From Pleionea mediterranea (GTDB lineage Bacteria > Pseudomonadota > Gammaproteobacteria > Enterobacterales > Kangiellaceae): a stretch of 64,000 nt of DNA. The stretch is from assembly GCF_003148745.1 (NCBI RefSeq), contig NZ_QGGU01000009.1:167120-231119 (forward strand), read 5' to 3'. A program made the translations under genes and the position numbers. The notes under the pieces were generated by a model. That model was not told the DNA's origin. It made no database searches and was given only the letters and a program-made list of their open reading frames with translations. Of the stretch, positions 53,284 to 62,184 are shown piece by piece (within the stretch, counting starts at the first letter, position 1; each line of letters starts with the position of its first letter).

Positions 53284-54585
53284 ATGAATAAACACTTTTT
53301 TCTACTGCTTGTTTTGTTTTTGTTTTGGCTGTCACATGGCTTAGAGGCAAAGCAAATAACCAGCGAACAAAAAAATGCAGCCCGCCAGGAATACCCAACC
53401 GATACACTTTACCAGTTATGGCTCGACTATAATCAGGACAAGTCCAGTCTCAGTGAATTTTATGACTCGCTTTCAGAACAACATATAGTCGAAGTAAGCA
53501 AGAAAGATCCCAGCAAAGCAATGGTTACTTATTTCGTAAAAGGCAACGAAGATACCGATTACTTTATGCAATCCGGTGGACCTGATTTTTATGGTTTAAG
53601 ATTCAAGCAAATAGCGAACAGCCATTATTATTTTTGCACGCAAAGCATTCCGCTTGATGCCCGTTTCAATTATGGCATCAATGAATTTATACGAAAGCCC
53701 TTTAGCGGAACGTCAACTGACGACCAACATGAACTTTATAAAACGTCTATGAAGCACGTTTATGATGGGTCAGTGTTTGGTCCACATGCAAAACGTACAG
53801 CTTACACAGAATCCGACGCAACAATCTCAAATGGTAAGCTAAAGTCATTTAACATCATGAGCAAGTATTTAAACCAAGAGCGCAAGTTACTTGTTTACTT
53901 ACCCGCCAACTATGATCCTGCAATAGCTCACAATCTTATTGTTCAACTGGATGGCGAAAATTACTCAAGTAACGCCGATCATGCGCAAACCTGGAGAGGA
54001 TGGACACCTATGCCGACCATTCTGGATAACTTAATAGCGGCAAAAAAGATAAAGCCCACCATTGCCATTTTTGTATTCAATCAGGGCAGTCGATCACAAG
54101 ATATGCTCAATGAGCGTTTTACTAAGTTTATAGGGCAGGAGTTGATCCCATGGATCAACAATAAATACAACCTTAACAACTCTGACAATACTGGAAAAAC
54201 CATCATATCTGGTCCCAGTCGTGCGGCCTTTGCTGCGATTAGATCAGCTTTAAAATACCCCGACCATATAAATGGTGTGTTATCACAGTCTGGCTCCTTT
54301 TATTACACACAAAAAGACAAAAAGAACTGGCCGATCTATCCGGAATATGAAGGCAAACTGCTGTCTGATATCAAACAACTACCCAAACAACCGGTACGCT
54401 TTTATCTGGACGTTGGTTTATACGATCTTGGACTGGCCCGTGTTGGAACAAATCGACAATTAAAAGACATATTGATATTAAAGGGCTATGACGTTGTGTA
54501 TAAAGAATACAAGGGTGGCCACTCTCATCTGAACTGGCGTCTTACTCTGTCAGATGGATTGATAGCATTACTCGGCGATCACTAG
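53284..54585 (+). CDS. Secreted alpha/beta-hydrolase, enterochelin-esterase-like
   Basis: This 433-residue protein has a signal peptide (MNKHFFLLLVLFLFWLSHGL, cleaving near EA-K) from the ATG at 53284; an in-frame ATG at 53239 lacks a signal-like beginning. The C-terminal domain (about 200-433) resembles the Fes/esterase-D family: YLPANYDPAIAHNLIVQLDG, nucleophile elbow SGPSRAAFAAIR where GxSxGG is usual, LSQSGSFYYT, then acidic DVGLYDL and His in GGHSHLNW. The N-terminal 190 residues resemble the esterase N-terminal beta domain. Substrate is not deducible; siderophore or ester hydrolysis is possible. Confidence 0.8.
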   Translation: MNKHFFLLLVLFLFWLSHGLEAKQITSEQKNAARQEYPTDTLYQLWLDYNQDKSSLSEFYDSLSEQHIVEVSKKDPSKAMVTYFVKGNEDTDYFMQSGGPDFYGLRFKQIANSHYYFCTQSIPLDARFNYGINEFIRKPFSGTSTDDQHELYKTSMKHVYDGSVFGPHAKRTAYTESDATISNGKLKSFNIMSKYLNQERKLLVYLPANYDPAIAHNLIVQLDGENYSSNADHAQTWRGWTPMPTILDNLIAAKKIKPTIAIFVFNQGSRSQDMLNERFTKFIGQELIPWINNKYNLNNSDNTGKTIISGPSRAAFAAIRSALKYPDHINGVLSQSGSFYYTQKDKKNWPIYPEYEGKLLSDIKQLPKQPVRFYLDVGLYDLGLARVGTNRQLKDILILKGYDVVYKEYKGGHSHLNWRLTLSDGLIALLGDH

Positions 54586-54897
54586 GGTATCTTAAGTTGC
54601 CAAAATGGCAAGTTTACTTGGAATTAAAGCATTTGACGTTAAGTCGTTACTATAGGAGTAGCTTTAGCAAAGCGACTTAAGTCGTCTGTCGAAAGACGTC
54701 TAGCTATACCGACTATTAATCCAGACTTATAAAAAATTTGCATACTTATTGATAATTAATTACTTTAATTCACTCGGTGATTATATTGTATATCTTTATC
54801 AGTTACAAAAAACATACAAACATTACTGTCAAAATCATATAATGACAACGTATAGTTACTCGACTAAATATTAATCAAACAAATATGGTGGTTCTTT
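54586..54897. other. 312-bp AT-rich intergenic region with an imperfect palindromic element
   Basis: There is no gene. A roughly 70-bp element (54643-54713) with imperfect inverted ends is listed separately. The remainder is AT-rich and probably holds the promoter of the downstream lipoprotein gene, but no clear -35/-10 pair stands out. Confidence 0.4.
54643..54713 (+). repeat. Palindromic element, possibly an interspersed repeat
   Basis: The ends GTCGTTACTATAG (left) and TAGCTATACCGAC (right) are imperfect inverted copies. Inside lie CGTCT/AGACG and AAGCGACTT/AAGTCG pairings, so the whole can fold into a branched hairpin. Size and shape fit REP/MITE-like elements, but only one copy is seen here. 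Confidence 0.4.
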
Positions 54898-55959
54898 ATG
54901 AAATTTAAATTGCTAGGCTTGGTAAGCCTACTCGCTATTAGTGGTTGCAAGGTAGTTACCGGGGAAAAAGCCGGAGATGCTATGCGAAATTCTTCTAATA
55001 AAACACTAGAATTCAAACAGCAAGATGGTAAAACCCAAAAAGTAACTATTGCTCAACCTAGCTCCAAGAATGCCCGCTTAGTAGTGGCTAACAGTAATAT
55101 AGTAAAGATCGATTCAATTGCATTTTTAAATATTTTCATTGATGATGAAGTTAAAACTATTGATAAAACTTCGAAAAAAGGTTTTGCCTTGGGAAAAGTA
55201 TTATCAATCATTAACGGAACGAAAGAAAAAAGTACTTCTGATAATCAATATTTAAAGAGCATACTAGAGTCAACATACAAAACCATAACGTCTGACTTAA
55301 CAAAAGAATTAGGATGGACGTTTGCTTCTAAGAAAAAAATTGCTAACTCAAGTAAGATAAAGGAATGGCTAGCATTATCAAAAAGCACAAAGAATGAGCT
55401 TGAAAATAATTTAACCAATGCAAAGACTTCTGCTTTATCGTGGGGAACTAAACAACAAAAAATTAAAGACGCGAAAAAGGCAATTGAAGATCATAACCGA
55501 GGTATTTCATCCGAAGGGTTTGTGTCCTACCCAATAAAAACACCACTAACTGACATCCTTAAAGATAACCGTGACATTGCATTTGAAAATATGGCTGAAG
55601 TTGCTAACGAACTTAATGTTGATGCTTCTATGGCGGTATTTATTCAATTTGCAAATATTAAGACCAGCGGATTTATGAATACAAAAGAAGAGCCCATAAT
55701 TAAAATACATTGGGTTTTGGTCGATAAAGATGGCAGCCCTGCAATCATATCAAAAAACTTTAGCTCAAAAAGTCAGCAATATATTAAAGTTAAAGATAAA
55801 AGTGTTGATAAAAATAGCAGCGAAGTAAATAACATTTACGGAAACGCATTGCCAGGCTCAATCAACCAATATGTTGACGAAATTACGAAGTTAGTATCAG
55901 ATTATAAAAAAGCATTTGCAAAGCATTATGGCAATAAAAATCCTGACCATGTACTTTGA
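54898..55959 (+). CDS. Lipoprotein of unknown function
   Basis: This 353-residue lipoprotein has lipobox LAISGC (acylated C17). The mature part is Lys/Ser/Asn-rich, with predicted beta structure at the N-terminus and helical Lys-rich segments (about 140-205). No known domain was recognised. The C-terminal half (SMAVFIQFANIKTSG, then PIIKIHWVLVDKDGSPAII) looks like an alpha/beta fold of the kind seen in outer-membrane assembly lipoproteins, which is weak inference. AT-rich relative to its neighbours, with a strong terminator-like hairpin after it, it looks like an independent, possibly acquired gene. Confidence 0.75.
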   Translation: MKFKLLGLVSLLAISGCKVVTGEKAGDAMRNSSNKTLEFKQQDGKTQKVTIAQPSSKNARLVVANSNIVKIDSIAFLNIFIDDEVKTIDKTSKKGFALGKVLSIINGTKEKSTSDNQYLKSILESTYKTITSDLTKELGWTFASKKKIANSSKIKEWLALSKSTKNELENNLTNAKTSALSWGTKQQKIKDAKKAIEDHNRGISSEGFVSYPIKTPLTDILKDNRDIAFENMAEVANELNVDASMAVFIQFANIKTSGFMNTKEEPIIKIHWVLVDKDGSPAIISKNFSSKSQQYIKVKDKSVDKNSSEVNNIYGNALPGSINQYVDEITKLVSDYKKAFAKHYGNKNPDHVL

Positions 55960-56274
55960 TAGATGAGTTATTGTTATCAGCCATCATCAATAAATCTTAA
56001 ATATTTTTATCTATTACAACTGTAATACATAAGCTTCAAGCATTTCATACAATGCTTGAAGCTTATTTAACGGCCTCTATTAAACAACACTTTGGTTGCC
56101 GTAGATTCTTTTAAATCGATCACTAGAAGTCATCTAAAAAATATCGAACAAAAATGAAAAAGAAAAGTTTACACGCAGTAAATGAGCATTTTTATTCGAT
56201 ATTTAATGCTGTATCATCAAGTGCAGTATTTTTTGAGATAGCTTCTAAAAAACAATGAAGGTTTTATAAAGTAT
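55960..56274. other. 315-bp intergenic region
   Basis: There is no gene. It contains a long perfect hairpin (listed separately) and AT-rich sequence before the oxygenase gene. No other structure was found. Confidence 0.4.
56030..56065 (+). terminator. Long hairpin terminator after the lipoprotein gene
   Basis: TAAGCTTCAAGCATT (56030-56044), a 6-nt loop and AATGCTTGAAGCTTA (56051-56065) form a perfect 15-bp stem followed by TTTA, about 70 bp after the stop. The T tract is short, so termination efficiency is uncertain. Confidence 0.65.
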
Positions 56275-56973
56275 ATGCAAAACTTTATCGTTGAATTTAA
56301 AAATGCACTGTCGGATGAATTTTGTGATCAGTTGATCGCAAAATTTGAACGTGATCCCAATAAGACCGAAGGTAAAACAGGTGCCGGTGTCGATAAGACC
56401 AAAAAAGACAGTCAGGATCTTTATATTTCTAACCTGAAAGACTGGAAAGACGATTGCAATCAGATTTCCAACACTATCAATCAGGCACTTGTTCAATACG
56501 CCAAAGCCTATCCATTTATACTAACGGGCGCGGTTTCCCCCTCGATTAAAGATCCACAAACTGGACAGATAAGAACCATCACCTATGAAGATATTGGCAA
56601 GTTACCGGAGCAAGATTTAGGCGTACTGACACAATCCATTTATCGGCTTGATGATATTAACCTGCAAAAATACACCCAGTCGAAAGGCGGTTACCACCAC
56701 TGGCACTCGGAGCACTTTCCTCATCCCACGGATAAAACTCAAAAGTCATTACATCGGGTTCTGCTCTGGTTGATTTATTTAAACGATGTTGAGCAAGGTG
56801 GTGAAACGGAATTTTTCTTTCAACAAACCAAAGTAAAAGCATCAAAAGGCAGTTTGGTATTAGCCCCTTGCGGGTTTACCCATACTCACCGCGGAGCCGT
56901 GCCTGAATCGAGTGATAAATACGTGATGGCATCGTGGGTGATGTACAAAAGTTCAAAGAATCTTTACCGCTAA
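56275..56973 (+). CDS. 2OG-Fe(II) oxygenase, prolyl-4-hydroxylase-like
   Basis: This 232-residue cytoplasmic protein has the double-stranded beta-helix core of P4H-type dioxygenases. The iron triad reads as H144-x-E146 in YHHWHSEHF and the distal His in CGFTHTHRGAVP. RVLLWLIYLNDVEQGGETEF is the conserved central strand, and the Arg after the distal His should bind 2-oxoglutarate. The acidic ligand is Glu in place of the more common Asp, which the family tolerates. N-terminal substrate-recognition residues are unassigned. Its target is unknown. It ends 26 bp from the convergent DUF3080-like gene. Confidence 0.88.
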   Translation: MQNFIVEFKNALSDEFCDQLIAKFERDPNKTEGKTGAGVDKTKKDSQDLYISNLKDWKDDCNQISNTINQALVQYAKAYPFILTGAVSPSIKDPQTGQIRTITYEDIGKLPEQDLGVLTQSIYRLDDINLQKYTQSKGGYHHWHSEHFPHPTDKTQKSLHRVLLWLIYLNDVEQGGETEFFFQQTKVKASKGSLVLAPCGFTHTHRGAVPESSDKYVMASWVMYKSSKNLYR

Positions 56974-56999
56974 AAATCCTAATTATTGTTCAATACAAC

Positions 57000-58190
57000 T
57001 TAACGGCTCATTGGTCGAATGGTTAACTGACATTGCTTACCAAATGTCTGCCAAATGGTGACGTGTTGTTTAACGGTAGACACCAATCGACTGGCTAATC
57101 CTTTATTGTTGTTTCGGATTGTATTTTTGGGATCCAGTTTTATAGGGTCTAGTTTTAGAGTATCTGGTTTTAGAATATCTGCTTTTTTAAAGTCCAATTT
57201 TTTAACATTTATTTCACCAAGCGACCATTGTTGCCAGCGATGCCATTGTTCAAAATTCGCTTTATTCGATGTTGGCTTTTTAGGAAAAAACATACTCCAT
57301 TGCAATAGCTCCTGTTTTACTTGCTGAAAAGACTCAGTTAATTCACTCTGCTGTCGCTGTACACTGGTAAAATAAAACTTTTGTAACACACCGACCAAAT
57401 ATTTGGCCTGGGTGGTTGTGATATTTTGTGGGCAAATGGATGTCATTTTCTGTTCAAGCCAATGGTTTATTCGCTCCATTGTCTGTTGATGCTCTGTCAA
57501 TAAAAATATTAACTGTCCTAGTGCGCCCTGATGTTTTTCAATGATTTTAAACGCCGAATAGATGTTAGCGTAATTGATTGTCTGCTCAGGTTTTGCTTGA
57601 ACTGCTTGCCGTATCTGTCGAATCGCCATAACCACCTTTGATACCGAAGTTTTATTAAACGCTTGCCGGTTTCGATTGTTCGAAAATAATTTTTGCCAAT
57701 AATAGCCAGCCCAGGTTCGATTCCACACTTCACGATCAAACTGTTTTAATTTATTTTCTAATGGCGACCTTAACTGATCAGGCAGTTGATTCATTTTAAT
57801 CGAGCATTGATGCCATAACTGTTTTAATTGAAGTTCGTACAATAAGGCCGTTGCATCATCCGGATGTTTTCCGGCAGGTGTATTGCGCTGACCAATTAAT
57901 GCCTGTAATGAGGGGCAGTCGATGCTGGCAAAAAAATCAAGCCAGCCAATGCTTATATTTTTTACCGGACGTTTTAGTTGGCGCGGCTCTGGATAATCCA
58001 CACCAATCAATAAAGCTTCGCCTTGCTCTTTTTTGATATTTGTCCTGCTATTAAAATCATCATCGACTTCAAGCAACCGTTTCATTCGTGCTTGATAATC
58101 CAAAAGAGAAATTAACTCTGGTGCTTCGGATTGACAGGACACCAGAGAAAGCAAAGCGATAATGAAAGGTAATTTAATCAATGCAGACAT
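57000..58190 (-). CDS. DUF3080-like lipoprotein
   Basis: This 396-residue lipoprotein has lipobox LSLVSC (acylated C19) from the ATG at 58190. The segment LISLLDYQARMKRLLEVDDD, the YPEPRQLKRPVKNISIGWLDFFAS block and LQALIGQRNT match what I recall of DUF3080 family proteins. The C-terminal half is mostly helical. It carries a short repetitive stretch KADILKPDTLKLDPIKLD (about 350-367) made of near-copies of K-L-D-P. Function is unknown. It lies 62 bp downstream of asnB; a 9-bp hairpin touches its start codon. Confidence 0.8.
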   Translation of the reverse strand: MSALIKLPFIIALLSLVSCQSEAPELISLLDYQARMKRLLEVDDDFNSRTNIKKEQGEALLIGVDYPEPRQLKRPVKNISIGWLDFFASIDCPSLQALIGQRNTPAGKHPDDATALLYELQLKQLWHQCSIKMNQLPDQLRSPLENKLKQFDREVWNRTWAGYYWQKLFSNNRNRQAFNKTSVSKVVMAIRQIRQAVQAKPEQTINYANIYSAFKIIEKHQGALGQLIFLLTEHQQTMERINHWLEQKMTSICPQNITTTQAKYLVGVLQKFYFTSVQRQQSELTESFQQVKQELLQWSMFFPKKPTSNKANFEQWHRWQQWSLGEINVKKLDFKKADILKPDTLKLDPIKLDPKNTIRNNNKGLASRLVSTVKQHVTIWQTFGKQCQLTIRPMSR

Positions 58191-58212
58191 ACCGCCCATA
58201 TTAATGGGCGGT
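58191..58212 (-). promoter_or_regulatory. Hairpin abutting the start codon of the DUF3080-like gene
   Basis: ACCGCCCAT, a 4-nt loop and ATGGGCGGT form a perfect 9-bp stem whose edge is adjacent to the ATG at 58190. It covers the ribosome-binding region and an alternative in-frame ATG at 58199. Confidence 0.6.
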
Positions 58213-58252
58213 TTATAAAAAACCAATGCTTTGTCTAACTTAACTTTTCATT

Positions 58253-59989
58253 TTAAGAACTTACTGGTTGATAGCCGTCTTCATGCACCGAAGCCACTGC
58301 TCGTCCTGAAGGGTCGGCCATGGCCTGAAACTGCGCATCCCACGCCAACGCATCCGGCGTACTACAGGCCACCGATTTGCCACCGGGAACTGTTTTTGCC
58401 GCTGACTCCGTTGGAAAATGCGCTTCAAACATCTGACGATAAAAGTAACCTTCTTTGGTGTGTGGCGGATTAACGGGAAAGCGCTGCCCGGCCTGCTCCA
58501 TTTGCAGATCGGTAACGTTAAGTTCAGCCAATTGCTTTAAACTGTCGATCCAGCCGTAGCCTACCCCGTCGGAAAACTGTTCTTTTTGACGCCAGCACAC
58601 TTCATCAGGTAATAAATCGGCAAACGCCTCACGCAAAATTTGCTTTTCAATTTTTTGTCCACGGATCATTTTAGCTTCCGGATTGATCGACATGGCTGTT
58701 TCAATAAACTCCCGATCCAGAAAAGGAACCCGAGCTTCAACTCCCCAGGCGGCCATGGACTTATTCGCTCGCAAGCAATCAAACCAGTGTAACTTATCAA
58801 CTTTGCGCACTGTTTCATCGTGAAACGCTTCGGCATTGGGCGCTTTATGGAAGTACAGGTAACCACCAAACAATTCATCGCTGCCTTCACCACTGAGCAC
58901 CATTTTAATGCCCATGGCACGAATTTTACGCGCCATTAAATACATGGGGGTGGATGCGCGTATGGTGGTTACGTCGTAGGTTTCCAGATGATAAATCACA
59001 TCGCTTAATGCATCGATGCCCTGTTCAATGGTGTAAACAAAATTATGATGGATTGAGCCTATGTGCTCCGCCACTTTACTGGCCGCGGTAAGATCGGGCG
59101 ATCCTTCCAGACCAATCGCAAAAGTATGCAAACTTGGCCACCAGGCACTCGACTGACCGTTATCTTCAATGCGTTTATCGACAAACTGTTTGGTCACAGC
59201 AGCCACAATGGACGAGTCGAGCCCACCGGACAGCAGCACGCCGTATGGCACATCCGTCATCAAATGACGTTTGATTGCCTCAGTGAGTGACTCTCTTACT
59301 TCTGACACTGACGCGGTATTTTGAGCAACCGACGAATAACTCTGCCACGGCTTTTTGTAATAAGGCGTCATCAACTGAATGATCTCTTGTAATGACGACT
59401 GTTTAACGCTTCTATCTTTCAGCGCCGATTTAGTCAGGTAATGGCCCGGTGGAAATATTTGTACCTCATCACAATAATCACTGATCGCTTTCATCTCAGA
59501 CGCAACCTGCAGCAAACCGTTACTATCGATGCCAATATACAAGGGAATAATACCGATGGGATCACGGGCAATTAAAAAGTCGTCTTTTGCCTCGTCATAG
59601 AGCACAAAGGCAAACATGCCGTTTAACGCATCGAGCAGTGCCACGCCTTTTTCTCGATACAGAGCCAGAATCACTTCGCAATCGGATTCGGTTTGAAACT
59701 GAAACGGCTGACTCAAACTTTGCTTTAATGTCTGATGGTTATAAATTTCTCCATTAACCGCCAAAATCTGTTGCTCATCGGTGGTTTTAAGCGGCTGCGC
59801 TCCATTAGTCACATCTACGATGGAAAGTCGCTCGTGCACCAGTATCGCCGAGTCACTTTGATAAACGCCCGACCAGTCTGGCCCGCGATGACGTTGTCGC
59901 TTTGATTGCTCAATGGCCTGCGCCCGCAGGTGTTTGGGAAGAGTTGTACGGTCGCTATCACTGGATAGAAGCCCTAATATTGAACACAT
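58253..59989 (-). CDS. asnB: Asparagine synthase (glutamine-hydrolysing)
   Basis: At 578 residues this is slightly longer than E. coli AsnB (554). It makes asparagine from aspartate, ATP and glutamine. The N-terminal Ntn-type glutaminase begins MCSILGLL with nucleophile Cys2, then RHRGPDWSG, LVHERLSIVD and NGEIYNH. The synthetase domain has pyrophosphatase loop GVLLSGGLDSSIVA, SGEGSDELFGGYLYF, and RVPFLDREF. The extra length is mainly at the C-terminus (about 540-578). It diverges from asnC across 162 bp, which suggests asparagine-responsive control. Confidence 0.97.
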   Translation of the reverse strand: MCSILGLLSSDSDRTTLPKHLRAQAIEQSKRQRHRGPDWSGVYQSDSAILVHERLSIVDVTNGAQPLKTTDEQQILAVNGEIYNHQTLKQSLSQPFQFQTESDCEVILALYREKGVALLDALNGMFAFVLYDEAKDDFLIARDPIGIIPLYIGIDSNGLLQVASEMKAISDYCDEVQIFPPGHYLTKSALKDRSVKQSSLQEIIQLMTPYYKKPWQSYSSVAQNTASVSEVRESLTEAIKRHLMTDVPYGVLLSGGLDSSIVAAVTKQFVDKRIEDNGQSSAWWPSLHTFAIGLEGSPDLTAASKVAEHIGSIHHNFVYTIEQGIDALSDVIYHLETYDVTTIRASTPMYLMARKIRAMGIKMVLSGEGSDELFGGYLYFHKAPNAEAFHDETVRKVDKLHWFDCLRANKSMAAWGVEARVPFLDREFIETAMSINPEAKMIRGQKIEKQILREAFADLLPDEVCWRQKEQFSDGVGYGWIDSLKQLAELNVTDLQMEQAGQRFPVNPPHTKEGYFYRQMFEAHFPTESAAKTVPGGKSVACSTPDALAWDAQFQAMADPSGRAVASVHEDGYQPVSS

Positions 59990-60151
59990 AATGCTACGCC
60001 CTGATTAATGATTTACCATATTTAGTAATGAATAATTAATCAAATCAACATTAATTTAAATAGTAACTAACAACAAAAGCAATTATGGTATATATTATTT
60101 AAATTAAACCTATCATTTATGGCGATCCGTTAATATCGGGTGGTATTTTCC
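59990..60151. promoter_or_regulatory. asnB-asnC divergent control region
   Basis: This very AT-rich spacer contains TACCATA (60014-60020) and its inverted copy TATGGTA (60084-60090), 70 bp apart. AsnC/Lrp proteins bind AT-rich degenerate sites as octamers that wrap DNA, so this arrangement fits autoregulation and asnB control. This is inference. Confidence 0.35.
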
Positions 60152-60610
60152 ATGCAAAATCAAACAATCGATAATCTGGATAAACGCATCATTAATGCGC
60201 TAATTGCCGATGCGCGCACTTCCTACGCAGAGCTGGCCAAGCAATTTAAGGTAAGCCCGGCCACTATTCATGTGCGAATAGAAAAACTTAAAACGGCCGG
60301 AATTATTACCGGAACCCATATGGCTGTAGACGCTAAAAAGCTCGGTTACGATGTCTGCTGCTTTATTGGTATTAACTTGCAAAGTGCTGGCGACTATCCT
60401 GAAGTTATTGCCGAGCTTGAACAAATCAATGAAGTGGTAGAAGCCTACTACACCACCGGTCAATACAGTGTACTGATCAAAATAATGACGCACTCCATTG
60501 AAGATTTACAGTGGCTGCTGATCGACAAAATACAGGCGATTGATAAAGTACAGGCCACCGAAACACTGATTTCATTGCAAACACCTATTCACAAAAGTAT
60601 TCAATTATGA
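60152..60610 (+). CDS. asnC: Lrp/AsnC-family transcriptional regulator AsnC
   Basis: At 152 residues from the ATG at 60152 it is the same length as E. coli AsnC, and alignment is close throughout. IDNLDKRIINALIADARTSYAELAKQFKVSPATIHVRIEKLKTAGIITG forms the helix-turn-helix. GYDVCCFIGINLQSAGDYP and VVEAYYTTGQYSVLIKIM form the RAM ligand-binding domain, which senses asparagine in E. coli. It diverges from asnB, a likely target, and overlaps bluB by 4 bp (ATGA). An upstream in-frame GTG at 60140 is not favoured. Confidence 0.95.
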   Translation: MQNQTIDNLDKRIINALIADARTSYAELAKQFKVSPATIHVRIEKLKTAGIITGTHMAVDAKKLGYDVCCFIGINLQSAGDYPEVIAELEQINEVVEAYYTTGQYSVLIKIMTHSIEDLQWLLIDKIQAIDKVQATETLISLQTPIHKSIQL

Positions 60611-61257
60611 CCCGTTTATTGTTTGATCAAACTCAGCAGCAATGTCTCGAAGACATTATGCGTTTACGGCGTGATGTGCGCGGCAATTACTTTACCAGTC
60701 AGCCGATTAACGATAGCACGCTGGATCAATTATTTTACAGCGCCTCTCTGGCGCCTTCGGTTGGTTTTTCCCAGCCCTGGGAATTTGTGGTGATCCGAAA
60801 CTCCAATACACGACAAGCCATCGCCAATAACTTTGCTGAAGAAAACGAAAAAGCGTTTCAACACTTTTCCGATGAAAAACTTAAACAGTATCAACAGTTA
60901 AAACTGGAAGGGATCACCGAAGCTCCAGTTAATGTTGCAGTTTTTTACAAACCGTCGAATACACCGGTACTCGGACAAACCTCAATGACAGAAATGGGCG
61001 AATACAGTGTGGTTTGCGCGGTACAAAATATCTGGTTAATGGCTCGCAGTATGAACATAGGGGTTGGCTGGGTCAGTATTTTGGATCCGGAGTTTGTAAA
61101 AACCACCTTAAAAGTACCGAGCGATCACAAACTGATTGCCTATCTTTGCATAGGTCATGTGTCTGAATTTCTCGATAAGCCTGAACTGGAAAAACTCAAC
61201 TGGGAGAAAAGAAAGCAAAAAGAACAGTTTGTATTTAGTGAAGAATATGGCAGCTAA
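60607..61257 (+). CDS. bluB: 5,6-dimethylbenzimidazole synthase
   Basis: This 216-residue flavin-destructase of the nitroreductase fold converts reduced FMN to DMB, the lower ligand of cobalamin. BluB-specific features are MRLRRDVRGNYF, SASLAPSVGFSQPWEFVVI, TSMTEMGEYSVVCAVQNIWLMARSMNIGVGWVSIL and AYLCIGHV. Its start overlaps the asnC stop (ATGA), so the two are coupled. No other cobalamin genes are visible. The pairing of bluB with asnC is unusual. Confidence 0.93.
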   Translation: MTRLLFDQTQQQCLEDIMRLRRDVRGNYFTSQPINDSTLDQLFYSASLAPSVGFSQPWEFVVIRNSNTRQAIANNFAEENEKAFQHFSDEKLKQYQQLKLEGITEAPVNVAVFYKPSNTPVLGQTSMTEMGEYSVVCAVQNIWLMARSMNIGVGWVSILDPEFVKTTLKVPSDHKLIAYLCIGHVSEFLDKPELEKLNWEKRKQKEQFVFSEEYGS

Positions 61258-61289
61258 GATGCGACATGTCTAATTGAAAAACCTTTAGG

Positions 61290-61441
61290 ATTAGGGTACT
61301 CAACTCATCTATTATTTGAAAGGCACTTCCAGCATATTTATCACCTAGGCTATAAAGCATATCCCATGCATCTTAAAAATTTTCCGTCGACTGATACTCC
61401 CTGAGTTGGTTTAACTGTTGATTTGTAATTTTAATGCTCAT
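61290..61441 (-). pseudogene. Interrupted relic, N-terminus of a large secreted-type protein
   Basis: From the ATG at 61441, with AGGAG 10 nt upstream (61452-61456), the frame reads MSIKITNQQLNQLREYQST and ENF. It then meets TAA at 61373-61375 and continues in the same frame as DAWDMLYSLGDKYAGSAF and QIIDEL before losing sense. The pattern LRxYQ...AWxxLxxxGDxYAxxAxxI resembles the beginning of large type I-secreted or polymorphic-toxin proteins as I remember them. The in-frame stop and good ribosome site suggest a gene that once worked and was cut down. Confidence 0.45.
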
Positions 61442-61523
61442 TTATTTAAAACTCCTTTATTAATATATACTAAAACATTACAGCATTTTCTAATACGTAT
61501 CGTGCTTTATAAAACCAACAGAT

Positions 61524-62168
61524 TCATTTTTTATTCGCATTTTCATTAAATTTTTCAACAAGCTTTTTTGATCGAGTCATAATATTATTCCAATCAGACA
61601 AATACTTTCTTTTAAACATAACAATAAGAAGTATAGAGTCATCATACAAGTCCAAATAACCCTTGCATGATGGCGCTATATATTTATCTTGTTTTGAGCA
61701 CTCAAGATATATACTTTTGTCTTTTTTAAAGAAGGCATCCTGATACTTGCTTGCTGAAACAGTCCAGAGTTTAATACTTTCATTATATTTGAGCCTACTA
61801 TCATACCTAAATGCACTATCTATACGATTATGAACAAGTATTTCGTTACCATCATATGCTTGCCATAAATCTATCCATATTAGTTTTTCAGGATATCGCC
61901 CTTTAATTATGAAGAAGTCTTGATTTTCAACTGTTTTACCTTCAAATGAGGGATACTTCACTTTAATTCCTATTGATGCTGCCTCTCCATCTCGAGTTGG
62001 TACTACAGGCGAATACCTCTTCTCTATTTCGAATAATCGACCTGACAGTTCATATGTGTTTGTTCGTCTTAACTGAGCTTCAGTAAACTTTATGTTATCT
62101 GTATACTCTACACTCGTGTCACAAGAGGATAATATTAAAACACTTAAAATAATTATAACTATTTTCAT
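61524..62168 (-). CDS. Lipoprotein of unknown function
   Basis: From the ATG at 62168 this is a 214-residue lipoprotein with lipobox LILSSC (acylated C16). A frame extending to 62306 adds residues that overlap the preceding gene and lack a signal. The mature part is Lys/Tyr-rich with mixed alpha/beta character and three further cysteines, two of them flanking the segment KQDKYIAPS. No family was recognised. It begins 16 bp after the preceding membrane-protein gene, so the two form an operon in the AT-rich accessory block. Confidence 0.75.
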   Translation of the reverse strand: MKIVIIILSVLILSSCDTSVEYTDNIKFTEAQLRRTNTYELSGRLFEIEKRYSPVVPTRDGEAASIGIKVKYPSFEGKTVENQDFFIIKGRYPEKLIWIDLWQAYDGNEILVHNRIDSAFRYDSRLKYNESIKLWTVSASKYQDAFFKKDKSIYLECSKQDKYIAPSCKGYLDLYDDSILLIVMFKRKYLSDWNNIMTRSKKLVEKFNENANKK

Positions 62169-62184
62169 TTTCTGTCCAAACCCC

